Below, piece by piece: positions 44,188 to 53,009 of a stretch of 64,000 nt of DNA; positions within the stretch are counted from its first letter, which is position 1; each line of letters starts with the position of its first letter. The DNA is from Gemmatimonadota bacterium (GTDB lineage: Bacteria > Gemmatimonadota > Gemmatimonadetes > Longimicrobiales > Gaopeijiaceae), in assembly GCA_022822325.1 (NCBI GenBank), contig JAJEBW010000029.1, positions 44,529 through 108,528 of the forward strand, in the 5' to 3' direction. The notes under the pieces were generated by a model. The model was not told the origin of the DNA. It ran no database searches and saw only the letters and a list, made by a program, of their open reading frames with translations. Made by a program: the position numbers and the translations under genes.

Positions 44188-44550
44188 CTAATCGAACGTC
44201 TTTTCGACGAAAAGCTCGATCTCGATAGCGGAACAGGAGGCTGGCAGGCATCCGGCTGATTTCAGGGCGTCGGCACAGATCTGCTCAATTTCGCCATCTT
44301 CGGAGGGGAACCGACGGCCTGGTTCGATGTCGGAGAGGAACGGTGCCGATTTCTGGATTCGCCTCGCCAGCTGTCGCAACGACAGATTGCAATTTTCAGA
44401 CTCAAATCCATTTGCTCCTCTCCCGGATCTCGCTTGGTCGTTGACCGAAGATGATCCGAAAGAGGACATTTCTACTTCGCTAAAGGAGGACATTTCTAAA
44501 TCGGTACGACACTCCCGATTCTGCTTGATTGCTGGGCTCTTTCCCACCAA
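44188..44550 (-). pseudogene. Partial XRE-type helix-turn-helix gene
   Basis: A 120-residue frame in a clearly AT-richer patch. Its middle, SLRQLARRIQKSAPFLSDIEPGRRFPSED, is a typical XRE/Cro helix-turn-helix with the FLSDIExGRRFPS ending seen in small regulators. The residues before it (EMSSF repeated, then a Ser-rich run) do not look like protein, and the normal N-terminal helix is missing or scrambled. The start is unclear and the base composition differs from its neighbours, so I read it as a decayed, probably transferred regulator. Confidence 0.5.
44464..44497. repeat. Short direct repeat AGGACATTTCTA (two copies)
   Basis: The 12-mer AGGACATTTCTA occurs at about 44464-44475 and 44485-44496, 21 bp apart, that is, two helical turns. 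The surrounding DNA is AT-rich. The spacing fits a pair of regulator sites upstream of the XRE-type frame, or an old mobile-element end. Confidence 0.45.
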
Positions 44551-44693
44551 CGTATTTTTTCACCAAAGTATATATAAGCTCGTTCTGATTGCCACCGGAA
44601 GCATTTGGGTCGGGAAGCCGTCTTGATGAACGCCAGCGGCCGCTCCCGGATCCATCGCCCACTCGCCACAAAGCCGCTGCGGAGCCCAAACCG

Positions 44694-47600
44694 ATGACCC
44701 CTCCCACCCACCCCCCCGCCCCCCGCCCCCACCCGGCCACCCCGCTCGCGCGAACGGCCGCCCTCGCCGCGATCGTCGCGCTCTTCCCCGGCCCCACCCC
44801 CGCCCACGCCCAGGGCACCCGCTTCCTGCGCCAGCCCGACGTCAGTGCGGCCCACATCGTCTTCACCCACGCCAACGATCTCTGGCTGGTCGGGCGCGAT
44901 GGGGGCGATGCGGTGCGGCTCACGAGCTCCGACGGCGCCGAGACCGATGCCGCCTTCAGCCCGGATGGAGGGTGGATCGCCTTTTCGGGCCAGTACGGGG
45001 GCAACACCGACGTGTATCTGATTCCGGCGACGGGCGGGGAACCGGAGCGGCTGACCTGGCACCCGTCCGCCGATGTCGTGCAGGGGTGGACGCCCGATGG
45101 GCAGATCCTCTTTCAGTCCGGGCGCGACGGCGTTCCCACGCAGCTCTGGAAGTTCTACACGGTCTCGCCCGAGGGCGGGCTGCCGGCCCCGCTGGCGCTC
45201 CCGCAGGCCTATCTGGGGGGAATGTCCGCCGACGGCGCGCGGATCGCCTACCAGGAGATCGGCTACTGGGACCCGGAGTGGCGCAACTACCGGGGCGGCC
45301 AGGCGCAGCCGATCGGGATCGTCTCCACCTCCACCTGGGAGCGCACCACGCCGCCGTGGGAGGGCGAGCGGCAGATGGATCCGGTCTGGATGGACGGCGT
45401 CGTCTATTACATGTCCGAGCGGGACTGGGCCGGCAATGTCTGGTCCTTCGACCCGCGCACGGGAGAGGAGAGGCAGCTTACCCGCCACGCCGACTTCGAC
45501 GTGAAGTCCCTGGGCGCGGGCGATGGCGTGGTGGTCTACGAGCAGGCCGGCTATCTGCACGAGCTCGACCCGGCGACCGGCGCCGCGCGGCAACTCGTCG
45601 TCAATGCGGCCGGCGACATGAACTGGTCGCGCGCGCGTTGGGAGACCGTTCCGGCGGCCCAGCTTCGCGACGCCCGCCTCTCCCCCACCGGCAAGAGGGC
45701 GGTCTTCGAGTGGCGGGGCGAAATCCTCACCGCTCCGGCCGGGGACGGCTCCTGGCGCAACGTCACCCGCAGCCCGGGGGTGGCCGACCGGCATCCGGTG
45801 TGGTCGCCCGACGGGTCGCGCATCGCCTGGTTCAACGACGACGGCGACGAGTACGCGCTGGTGATCGCCGACCAGGACGGGTCGAACCCGCGCCGCATCG
45901 AGATCGCCGAGCCCTCCTTCTACTTCCGGCCCGAGTGGTCGCCCGACGGCAGCAGGCTCGCCTTCACCGACACCCACTACCGCGTGCTGATCCTGGACGC
46001 CGAATCGGGCGAGGTCGAGCATGTCGACACCGACCGCTTCGCGCACCCGGAGCGTTCCATGAACCCCGTCTGGTCGCCGGATTCCCGCTGGATCGCCTAC
46101 GCCCGCCGGCTGGACAACCAGCTCCGCGCCATCTTCGTCCACAACGCCGAAACGGGCGAAACGCGCCAGCTCACCGACGGCATGTCCGATGCGATCTCGC
46201 CGGTCTGGGACGAGTCGGGCAGCTACCTCTACTTCCTGGCCTCCACCAACTACGCACTCAACACCGGCTGGCTGGACATGACCTCCTACGACCGGCCGGT
46301 CACGCGCGCCCTCTACCTTGCGCTGCTGAGCGCCGACGAACCCTCGCCCTTCCTGCCCCGGAGCGACGAGGAGGAAGGGGAAGCCGAGTCGGATGAAGGC
46401 GGGAGCGAAGCGGATGACTCCGAAGGCGGCGGCGGGGGCAGCGACCGCACGGCCGAGGTCGCGATCGACTTCGCGGGAATCGCGGACCGCATCATCGACG
46501 CGCCCGGGCTGGGGATGGACGACTACGCCGGGCTGGCGCCGGGGCCGGAGGGAACGGTCTTCGTCCTGGAGGGAGGCGGCTTCGGCGGCGGCAGCGTCCT
46601 CAAGTACTCCCTTGAGGACCGGGAGGCGGACGACTTCATCGAACGGGGCGGCCGCGTCGCCGTCTCGCACGACCGCGGCAGCATGCTCTACTACAGCGGC
46701 GGCTGGCGAATCGTGGGAACCGCGCGTCCCCCGTCGGGCGGCGACGGTCCGCTCGACCTGGGCGGAATGCGGGTCCGGGTGGATCCGAAGGCCGAGTATG
46801 CGCAGATGCTCCGCGACGGCTGGCGCTTCATGCGCGACTTCCTCTACGTGGACAACCAGCACGGCGCGCCCTGGGACGATGTCTGGGAGTGGTATTCGGC
46901 CTGGCTCCCCGATGTGCGTCACCGCTCCGACTTCAATCACCTGCTCGACATGCTCTCGGGCGAGGTCGCGGTCGGCCATTCCTATGTGCGCGGCGGCGAC
47001 TACCCCGGTCTGAACAATCCCCGCACCGGTCTCCTGGGCGCCGATCTGGAGGAAGAGGGCGGCCACTACCGGATCGCGCGCATCTACGACGGCGGCGACT
47101 GGACGCCGGGCACCGCCGGGCCGCTCTCTCTTCCCGGGATGGCGGTGGCGGAGGGGGACTACATCCTCGCGGTGGAGGGCGCCGAGCTGCGCGCGCCAAC
47201 CAACCCGTACCAACTCCTGGAGGGAACCGCCGGACGCGTCGTCACTCTGACGGTGGCGTCGTCCCCCGGCGCCGCCGACGCCCGCGACATCGTGGTGGAA
47301 CCGGTCGCGAACGAGGGAGGACTCCGGCGCTGGGCCTGGGTGGACGCCAATCAGGCCCGGGTCGACGAGATGAGCGGCGGCCGGCTCGCCTACGTCTGGC
47401 TGCCGAACACCGGACAGGGCGGCTACCAGTACTTCAACCGCATGTACTTCGCGCAGCAGGACCGCGAGGGCGCCGTGATCGACGAGCGCAACAACGGCGG
47501 CGGCTCGGCGGCGGACTACATCGTGGAGGTTTTGGGCCGCGAACTCACCGGCTACTTCAACTCGCGCGCCGGCGACCGCAAGCCCTGGACGCAGCCGATG

Positions 47601-48011
47601 GCCGGCCTCTTCGGTCCGAAGGTCATGGTGATCAATGAACGCGCCGGATCCGGGGGCGATCTTCTGCCCTATCTCTTCCGCTTCCGCGAGATCGGTCCGC
47701 TGGTCGGCACGAAGACCTGGGGCGGACTGGTCGGCACCTGGGACACGCCGCCGCTGATCGACGGGGGCGGATTCGTGGCGCCGCGCGGCGGGTTCTTCGA
47801 TGTGAACGGCGAATGGGCGGTCGAGGCCGAGGGCGTGGCGCCGGACATCGAGGTGCGCAACGATCCCGCGCCGGTCATTGCAGGGGGCGACCCGCAGCTC
47901 GAGGCCGCCGTGCACGAGGCGCTGCGTCTGCTGGACAACGGAGGCAAGGTCATCTTCGCGGACGAACCCCCGCCGCCGGTGCGGTGGAGGCGGCCGGGAA
48001 GGGGGCGGTGA
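44694..48011 (+). CDS. Tricorn protease-like S41 family peptidase
   Basis: A 1,105-residue exported protein with signal peptide (TAALAAIVALFPGPTPAHAQ). The N-terminal half is a six/seven-bladed propeller of TolB/tricorn-type repeats (AAFSPDGGWIAFSG, HPVWSPDGSRIAWF, NPVWSPDSRWIAYARR). A Glu/Asp-rich linker near 46340-46440 leads to a second propeller part, the C1 helical domain, a PDZ domain (around LPGMAVAEGDYILAVEG) and the S41 core. The catalytic serine region is INERAGSGGDLLPYLFR and the loop TWGGLVGTWDTPPLIDGGG follows. Tricorn-type enzymes degrade oligopeptides; this one would act in the periplasm. It stands alone after a gene-poor accessory gap. Confidence 0.92.
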   Translation: MTPPTHPPAPRPHPATPLARTAALAAIVALFPGPTPAHAQGTRFLRQPDVSAAHIVFTHANDLWLVGRDGGDAVRLTSSDGAETDAAFSPDGGWIAFSGQYGGNTDVYLIPATGGEPERLTWHPSADVVQGWTPDGQILFQSGRDGVPTQLWKFYTVSPEGGLPAPLALPQAYLGGMSADGARIAYQEIGYWDPEWRNYRGGQAQPIGIVSTSTWERTTPPWEGERQMDPVWMDGVVYYMSERDWAGNVWSFDPRTGEERQLTRHADFDVKSLGAGDGVVVYEQAGYLHELDPATGAARQLVVNAAGDMNWSRARWETVPAAQLRDARLSPTGKRAVFEWRGEILTAPAGDGSWRNVTRSPGVADRHPVWSPDGSRIAWFNDDGDEYALVIADQDGSNPRRIEIAEPSFYFRPEWSPDGSRLAFTDTHYRVLILDAESGEVEHVDTDRFAHPERSMNPVWSPDSRWIAYARRLDNQLRAIFVHNAETGETRQLTDGMSDAISPVWDESGSYLYFLASTNYALNTGWLDMTSYDRPVTRALYLALLSADEPSPFLPRSDEEEGEAESDEGGSEADDSEGGGGGSDRTAEVAIDFAGIADRIIDAPGLGMDDYAGLAPGPEGTVFVLEGGGFGGGSVLKYSLEDREADDFIERGGRVAVSHDRGSMLYYSGGWRIVGTARPPSGGDGPLDLGGMRVRVDPKAEYAQMLRDGWRFMRDFLYVDNQHGAPWDDVWEWYSAWLPDVRHRSDFNHLLDMLSGEVAVGHSYVRGGDYPGLNNPRTGLLGADLEEEGGHYRIARIYDGGDWTPGTAGPLSLPGMAVAEGDYILAVEGAELRAPTNPYQLLEGTAGRVVTLTVASSPGAADARDIVVEPVANEGGLRRWAWVDANQARVDEMSGGRLAYVWLPNTGQGGYQYFNRMYFAQQDREGAVIDERNNGGGSAADYIVEVLGRELTGYFNSRAGDRKPWTQPMAGLFGPKVMVINERAGSGGDLLPYLFRFREIGPLVGTKTWGGLVGTWDTPPLIDGGGFVAPRGGFFDVNGEWAVEAEGVAPDIEVRNDPAPVIAGGDPQLEAAVHEALRLLDNGGKVIFADEPPPPVRWRRPGRGR

Positions 48012-48062
48012 GCCGGCAGAGGGGTTGTGGACCATATCGGTGTTCGAGCGGCGACCGCTGAA

Positions 48063-48911
48063 ATGAGCGGCGGCATGAGTCGGGTAGACGGATGGACGAT
48101 CGTCACGGCCAGCGCCGCCTTGCTTGTCCTCGCCGCGGGGTGCGGGGATCCCGCCGTTTCCGCAGCCGACGCGGATTGGCTGGACTACTTCGAAGTCGTC
48201 GACACGGTGACCATGGCCGACAGCGTGCTGCGGCCGCTTCTGGCAGACCGAATGACCTCCACGGAACAGCCGTGGAGGGTTCGCGGCGTGGGATCGGAGC
48301 CCTGGTTGCTGACCCCCCAGAACGGAACCCGTGTGGCCGATGCGGCCATGGGCTATCCACCCGATCACGACGTTCCGTACTGGCCCAGCTGGGCACGAAC
48401 CTACGGAGCCCGAACGGATCGCACCGTCTTCGCCGCAGCCACCTTCACGTATGTGATCCGCATGTACGGGGCCGACCGGACCATTCACGACGACAGCATC
48501 AGCTCGCCGCCCCCCTCCTGGGTGCAGGGCGCCCGCCCACGGCAGGGACAGTTCATCGACCAGAGAGAGGAGGACTTCGAGGCATACCTGGGCGGGCTTA
48601 CCGTCGTGACGGGGCTGGCGGCCGTGTCCGACAGCGCGTTGATCGTCGCGCACGGGCGGCATCGCCACGAGCCCTTCGGGCAGCCCGCCGACGACATCGA
48701 TCAACTGCTGGTGGGGTACAATCCCTCGTCCTATCCCTACGTAACGGTTTCCGACTACGTGAACCTCTACCTGAACGGAACCAGGGTGGTCACCGACGCT
48801 CCGGCCCCGGGAGAGATCCTGGGGTACGCCCGGGGACGGGTCGTGTTCGGCAGGAGGTTGCCCGGTGGCGCGGGCACGAGGCTCACCGAGTTCGCCTGGA
48901 AGCGGCAATGA
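48063..48911 (+). CDS. Hypothetical lipoprotein
   Basis: A 282-residue protein whose signal ends in a strong lipobox (ALLVLAAGCGDP), so it is anchored to a membrane by an acylated cysteine. The mature part is beta-rich, with many aromatic and Asp residues and blocks such as EPWLLTPQNGTRVADAAMGY and GGLTVVTGLAAVSDSALIVAHGRH that look like propeller blades. I recognise no family. It follows the tricorn-like protease by 51 bp and may be co-transcribed with it. Confidence 0.75.
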   Translation: MSGGMSRVDGWTIVTASAALLVLAAGCGDPAVSAADADWLDYFEVVDTVTMADSVLRPLLADRMTSTEQPWRVRGVGSEPWLLTPQNGTRVADAAMGYPPDHDVPYWPSWARTYGARTDRTVFAAATFTYVIRMYGADRTIHDDSISSPPPSWVQGARPRQGQFIDQREEDFEAYLGGLTVVTGLAAVSDSALIVAHGRHRHEPFGQPADDIDQLLVGYNPSSYPYVTVSDYVNLYLNGTRVVTDAPAPGEILGYARGRVVFGRRLPGGAGTRLTEFAWKRQ

Positions 48912-49058
48912 GCGGTCGTCCTCGGCGCGCCCTGCGCGGATGTGCCTGGCCCCGAGAGGTTGACGCCCCCCTCGCCCGCCCGAAGACTGAACGCCATCAC
49001 GCCGCGCGGTCGTGCGCACCGCCGCGCCACCCTCACCACCCGCAACCGGGAGACGAAA

Positions 49059-49469
49059 ATGAAGCGCTGGGGACTGTTCCTGCTGAGGTTGACCACGGGC
49101 TGGCTGCTCGTCCTGTGGGGCATCGACAAGTTCCAGGACGTGGAGCACGGCCAGGCGGTCGCCGAGACGTTCTACTTTGGCATCGGGACGCAGGCGATGG
49201 TGCTGTACATCTTCGGAGCGCTCGAGATCCTGCTCGGGGCGCTGGTGATCGTCGGGATGTGGCGGCGGCGCGTCTATCCGGTGGCGTTCGTCGTGCTGCT
49301 GGTCACCGCGCTCGGCGTCTGGAAGTCGATCATCGATCCGTGGGGATGGTTCCTGGAAGGGTCGAATGTCCTCTTCTACCCATCGGCCATCATTGCGGCG
49401 GGGGCGCTGCTGCTCTGGGGAACGATCGACGAGGACGCCATGGCGCTTGACGCGAGGCGCGGCGGCTGA
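49059..49469 (+). CDS. DoxX family membrane protein
   Basis: A 136-residue protein with four hydrophobic segments: the first contains LLRLTTGWLLVLWGIDKF, then YIFGALEILLGALVIVGMW, VAFVVLLVTALGVW, and SAIIAAGALLLWG. The arrangement and the early conserved R and G residues match DoxX/DoxD-like small membrane proteins, linked to redox or quinone functions. The length is normal. ATG 49059 is preceded by GGGAGACGAAA, an acceptable ribosome binding site. It lies upstream of the exported aldehyde-oxidoreductase cluster. Confidence 0.82.
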   Translation: MKRWGLFLLRLTTGWLLVLWGIDKFQDVEHGQAVAETFYFGIGTQAMVLYIFGALEILLGALVIVGMWRRRVYPVAFVVLLVTALGVWKSIIDPWGWFLEGSNVLFYPSAIIAAGALLLWGTIDEDAMALDARRGG

Positions 49470-49854
49470 ATCGCCGATCGCCGGGGCGGAGTGCGATTGC
49501 CAGGGCCAAAGATGGGGCTTTTCCGGACCGGACGACCCGAATGGAGGGACGCCGGGACCGAATGGAGGGACACCGGGATTCGCGCATTCGCCCGCTGCGC
49601 CCTATACTGTTCACCCGATTCGACTCACCCGATTCGACGACCCACTGATTTCCGCGATTCACTTTCGCGATTCACTTTTCGCGACTCGCCGGTTCGACGA
49701 TACGACCGATCCCGCGACTCGGCTCCACGATTTCAGACCCGCAAACGATTTCAGACCCGCAAACCAGCTTCCACGATTCAGTTCGCGATCCAGCCAATTC
49801 GACGATACAATCAGTCCCCACCCCGCTTCCCTTCCCAGTGAGGTGCAGAGCACG
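49470..49854. other. Gene-free leader rich in CGATTC-type short repeats
   Basis: No gene is seen in these 385 bp. The region holds tandem near-repeats: GAATGGAGGGACGCCGGGA against GAATGGAGGGACACCGGGA, CGATTTCAGACCCGCAAA against CGATTTCAGACCCGCAAA (two adjacent copies near 49729-49763), and many CGATTC/GATTCG units. A TATACTGTTCAC promoter-like block lies near 49601. It is the leader of the aldehyde-oxidoreductase operon and may carry repeated regulator sites or expanding simple repeats. Confidence 0.55.
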
Positions 49855-50487
49855 ATGTTGCAACCAGAGGTCATTCAGGCGCGACGGGGAGGCTTCACCC
49901 GCCGCAAGTTCATCAAGGGGGTCGTCGCTGCCGGCGCCACCGCCTCCGCCGCCGGATATCTCTTCCGGGGCAGCGGGGCGCTCTCGCCATTTCTGACCGC
50001 GCAGGGAGCCGTCGAGCGACTGGTCACCCTCAACGTCAATGGCCAGCAGCGCCGCGTCGAGGTTCCCCGGCAGGAGACGCTCGCCATGACGCTCCGCTAT
50101 CAGCTCGGGCTGACCGGCACCAAGCTGGGTTGCGACCGGGCCGAGTGCGGGGCCTGCACGCTGCTGATCGACGGCGTCACCCACTACGGCTGTTCGATCC
50201 TCACCCATACGGTGCGCGGCCGCGAGGTCACCACGATCGAGGGGCTGGAGCGGAACGGCGAGATGCATCCGGTTCAGCAGGCGGTCCTGGACGAGGGCGG
50301 CTTCCAGTGCGCCTTCTGCGCGCCCGGCTTCGTGATGAGCATGGTCGGAATGCTGGATCGCAACCCGAATCCGACCCGCGAAGAGGCCGCCGAGCTGCTC
50401 GCCGGCAACCTCTGCCGCTGCGGCGACTACGACAAGATCCTGAACACGGCGATGCGGGCGGCCGAGCTGTCCGGCGCCCGGGCCTGA
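49855..50487 (+). CDS. Tat-exported [2Fe-2S] subunit of aldehyde oxidoreductase (PaoA/YagT-like)
   Basis: A 210-residue protein with a twin-arginine signal (TRRKFIKGVVAAG) followed by two [2Fe-2S] sites: GCDRAECGACTLLIDG with a later Cys, and CAFCAPG with NLCRCGDY. As in E. coli PaoA, the Tat signal on the small subunit would carry the assembled complex into the periplasm. The large and FAD subunits follow in the order A-C-B, unlike the A-B-C order of paoABC. It is the first gene after a 385 bp leader. Confidence 0.92.
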   Translation: MLQPEVIQARRGGFTRRKFIKGVVAAGATASAAGYLFRGSGALSPFLTAQGAVERLVTLNVNGQQRRVEVPRQETLAMTLRYQLGLTGTKLGCDRAECGACTLLIDGVTHYGCSILTHTVRGREVTTIEGLERNGEMHPVQQAVLDEGGFQCAFCAPGFVMSMVGMLDRNPNPTREEAAELLAGNLCRCGDYDKILNTAMRAAELSGARA

Positions 50488-50568
50488 CCCGCATGGACCT
50501 GGCCGGGCCCCGATCGGCCCGCCGGGACGCGGAGCTGACCCGCCAGTCAAGAGAAAGGCGAAAGAGAG

Positions 50569-52968
50569 ATGGCTGAGAAACTCATCGGCACCGACATCGC
50601 CCCGCCCGACCTTCCCGCGAAGATCACCGGACGGGCACGCTACGCCGAGGACTTCCACGCCGAGGGAATGGTCTTCGCGAAGCTGCTCCTGAGCCCGATG
50701 CCGCACGCGCGCGTTCGCAGCGTGGACACGAGGGCGGCCGAGGCGATGGAGGGAGTGCTGGGAATCCTGCGCGCCTCGGAGCTTCCTCAACAGGAACAGG
50801 GGATTGGCGAAGCGGCGCTCACCGACGAGCCCAAGTACGAGGGCGAACCGGTCCTCGCGGTGGCGGCGGTGGACGAAACGACGGCGGCGGCGGCGATCGA
50901 GGCGATCCGGGTGGACTTCGAGCCCCTTCCCTTCGTGCTGGATCCGCTGGAGAGTCTGCGCGAGGGCGGACCCGATGCGCGCCTGGACGGCAATGTCGGC
51001 GGACGCGGCGAGGCGACGACGCTCAAGTGGCCCGATTCCGTCTTCGATGAGGCGGGACCGGACCGGCTGCCGATGGGCGAGCCCGCCACCGAATGGACGA
51101 TCGGCGATGTGGACGCGGCCTTCGCCGACGCGGCGGCGATCGTGGAGGAGACGATCGTCCACCAGTCGGTCACGCACCACCCGATGGAGCCCCGTTCCTG
51201 CATGGCCTACTGGCAGAACGGCAAGCTCTTCCTGCACGGTTCCACGCAGTCCACCGAGCGCACCCGGGGCGCGGTTGCGCGCATGGCCGGGATCGACGTC
51301 GAGGACGTGGTCATGATCGGCGAGTACTGCGGCGGCGGCTTCGGCAGCAAGATCTCCGGCGTCCCCATCATGGCGGTTCCGGCGGCGCTCTCGAGGAAGA
51401 TCGGCCGTCCGGTCATGCTCCGGATCACGCGCTACGAGGAGAACTACATCGGGCGGGCGCGGGCGGGATTCCAAGGCTGGGCGAAGATCGGCTTCCGCGC
51501 CGATGGCCGCATGACCGCGCTGGACCTCTACCTGGTGCAGGACGGGGGGCCGTACGGGCGCGCGGGCGACTTCACCACCGCCGGAATGGTCGCCACGGCC
51601 TCGTACCAGCCCGAGAACATGCGTTTCCGGGGCGTTCCGGTCTACACCAACACGCCGCCGCGTTCGGCGCAGCGGGCGCCGGGCGGAGCGCAGATCGTGG
51701 CGATGCTGGAGCCGCTGGTCGACAAGGCCGCGCGCGAACTCGGGGTGGACCGTCTCGAGATCCGCAAGATCAACGCGCCGGGCCACGACGGCTGGCTGGG
51801 CGCGCAACAGAGTCCCTTCACCAGCGCATTCGTGCGCGAGGCGCTCGACCTGGGCGGCGAACTCTTCAACTGGGAAGAGAAGATCCAGCTCTCCGGGCAA
51901 CGCAACGGCACCAGGGTGACCGGGATCGGGATGGGGCTCAGTCCATTTACCGCGGGAAGCACGGGACGCGACGGACTTCTCGTCATCCGCCCCGACGGCA
52001 AGCTCTACATCCACCAGGGAATCGGGAATCTGGGAACCCATTCGATCGCCGACACCGCGCGTCCCGCGGCCGAGGTGCTTGACCTTTCCTGGGACCAGGT
52101 CGAGATCGTCTGGGGCGACACCAGCAAGCATCTTCCCTTCAGCACCGTGCAGGCGGGAAGCCAGACGACGCACGCCCACACCCGCGCCAATCATGCGGCC
52201 GGAATGGCCATGGTCGGGCTCCTGCAGGAGCTGGCCGCGCTGGAGCTCGGCGGATCGCCGACCGACTACCGGGTGAGCGAGGGACGCGTCTTCCGGGCCG
52301 GAAACCGCAGCGCCGGAATGAGCTTTGCCCAGGCGGCGGAGCGGGCGATCGCGCGCGGCGGCAAGTTCAGCGGCGGCGAGGTCCCCGAAGATCTCAACAA
52401 CGTCACCAAGGGGGCGGTGGCCGGACTGGCCGGAGAGGGTCTGATCGCCGCGGCCCGCGACAACTATCCGCAGGCGGGCGCGGTCTTCACCTGGGTCGCC
52501 ACCTTCGCGCAGGTCGAGCTGGATGTGGAGACCGGCGAGGTCGAGATCGTCGATCTGGCTTCGACCACCGACTGCGGCACCGTGGTGCACCCGCGCTCCC
52601 TGGCCGCGCAGACCAATGGCGGCGTCTTCCAGGGGATCGGGATGGCGAAGAGTCAGCGCTGGGTCTTCGATCCGAAGTGGGGAATCCCCTTCACCAAGCG
52701 CTTCTACACTGCGCGTCCGCCGGGAATCCTGGACGTTCCGCACAGCCCGAAGTTCGCGGCGGTCGATCTGCCCGATCCGCACACCCCGGTCGGCGCCAAG
52801 GGAATCGGGGAGCCTCCGGTGGGAGCCGGCGAGGCCGCCTACGCCTGCGCGGTCGCCGACGCCATGGGAGGGCTCTGTCTCTGCCGCACGCCCCTCACCT
52901 CCGACATGATCCTGGCCGAGCTGGAGGGTCGTCCCCGGCCCTACGGCCTCCTGGACACGCACGTCTGA
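50569..52968 (+). CDS. Molybdenum-binding large subunit of aldehyde oxidoreductase (PaoC-like)
   Basis: A 799-residue catalytic subunit (start reads AEKLIGTDIAPPDLPAKITG). It has the xanthine-dehydrogenase-family blocks [12 protein letters not shown], the loop PPRSAQRAPGG that faces the substrate, and the catalytic glutamate region GAKGIGEPPVGAGEAA. It shows no signal of its own, so it should be exported by hitchhiking with the Tat-tagged small subunit. A good ribosome binding site (AGAAAGGCGAAAGAGAG) precedes ATG 50569. The substrate is probably an aldehyde. Confidence 0.92.
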   Translation: MAEKLIGTDIAPPDLPAKITGRARYAEDFHAEGMVFAKLLLSPMPHARVRSVDTRAAEAMEGVLGILRASELPQQEQGIGEAALTDEPKYEGEPVLAVAAVDETTAAAAIEAIRVDFEPLPFVLDPLESLREGGPDARLDGNVGGRGEATTLKWPDSVFDEAGPDRLPMGEPATEWTIGDVDAAFADAAAIVEETIVHQSVTHHPMEPRSCMAYWQNGKLFLHGSTQSTERTRGAVARMAGIDVEDVVMIGEYCGGGFGSKISGVPIMAVPAALSRKIGRPVMLRITRYEENYIGRARAGFQGWAKIGFRADGRMTALDLYLVQDGGPYGRAGDFTTAGMVATASYQPENMRFRGVPVYTNTPPRSAQRAPGGAQIVAMLEPLVDKAARELGVDRLEIRKINAPGHDGWLGAQQSPFTSAFVREALDLGGELFNWEEKIQLSGQRNGTRVTGIGMGLSPFTAGSTGRDGLLVIRPDGKLYIHQGIGNLGTHSIADTARPAAEVLDLSWDQVEIVWGDTSKHLPFSTVQAGSQTTHAHTRANHAAGMAMVGLLQELAALELGGSPTDYRVSEGRVFRAGNRSAGMSFAQAAERAIARGGKFSGGEVPEDLNNVTKGAVAGLAGEGLIAAARDNYPQAGAVFTWVATFAQVELDVETGEVEIVDLASTTDCGTVVHPRSLAAQTNGGVFQGIGMAKSQRWVFDPKWGIPFTKRFYTARPPGILDVPHSPKFAAVDLPDPHTPVGAKGIGEPPVGAGEAAYACAVADAMGGLCLCRTPLTSDMILAELEGRPRPYGLLDTHV

Positions 52969-53009
52969 CACAAAGGCGCACGAGCGCCCGACCGAGAAGG
53001 AGAATCACA

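Noticed and set aside
44496..49148. Very long minus-strand open frame (~1,550 codons)
   Set aside because: It runs antisense to the tricorn-like, lipoprotein and DoxX genes and has no recognisable domain; high GC removes stops in that frame.
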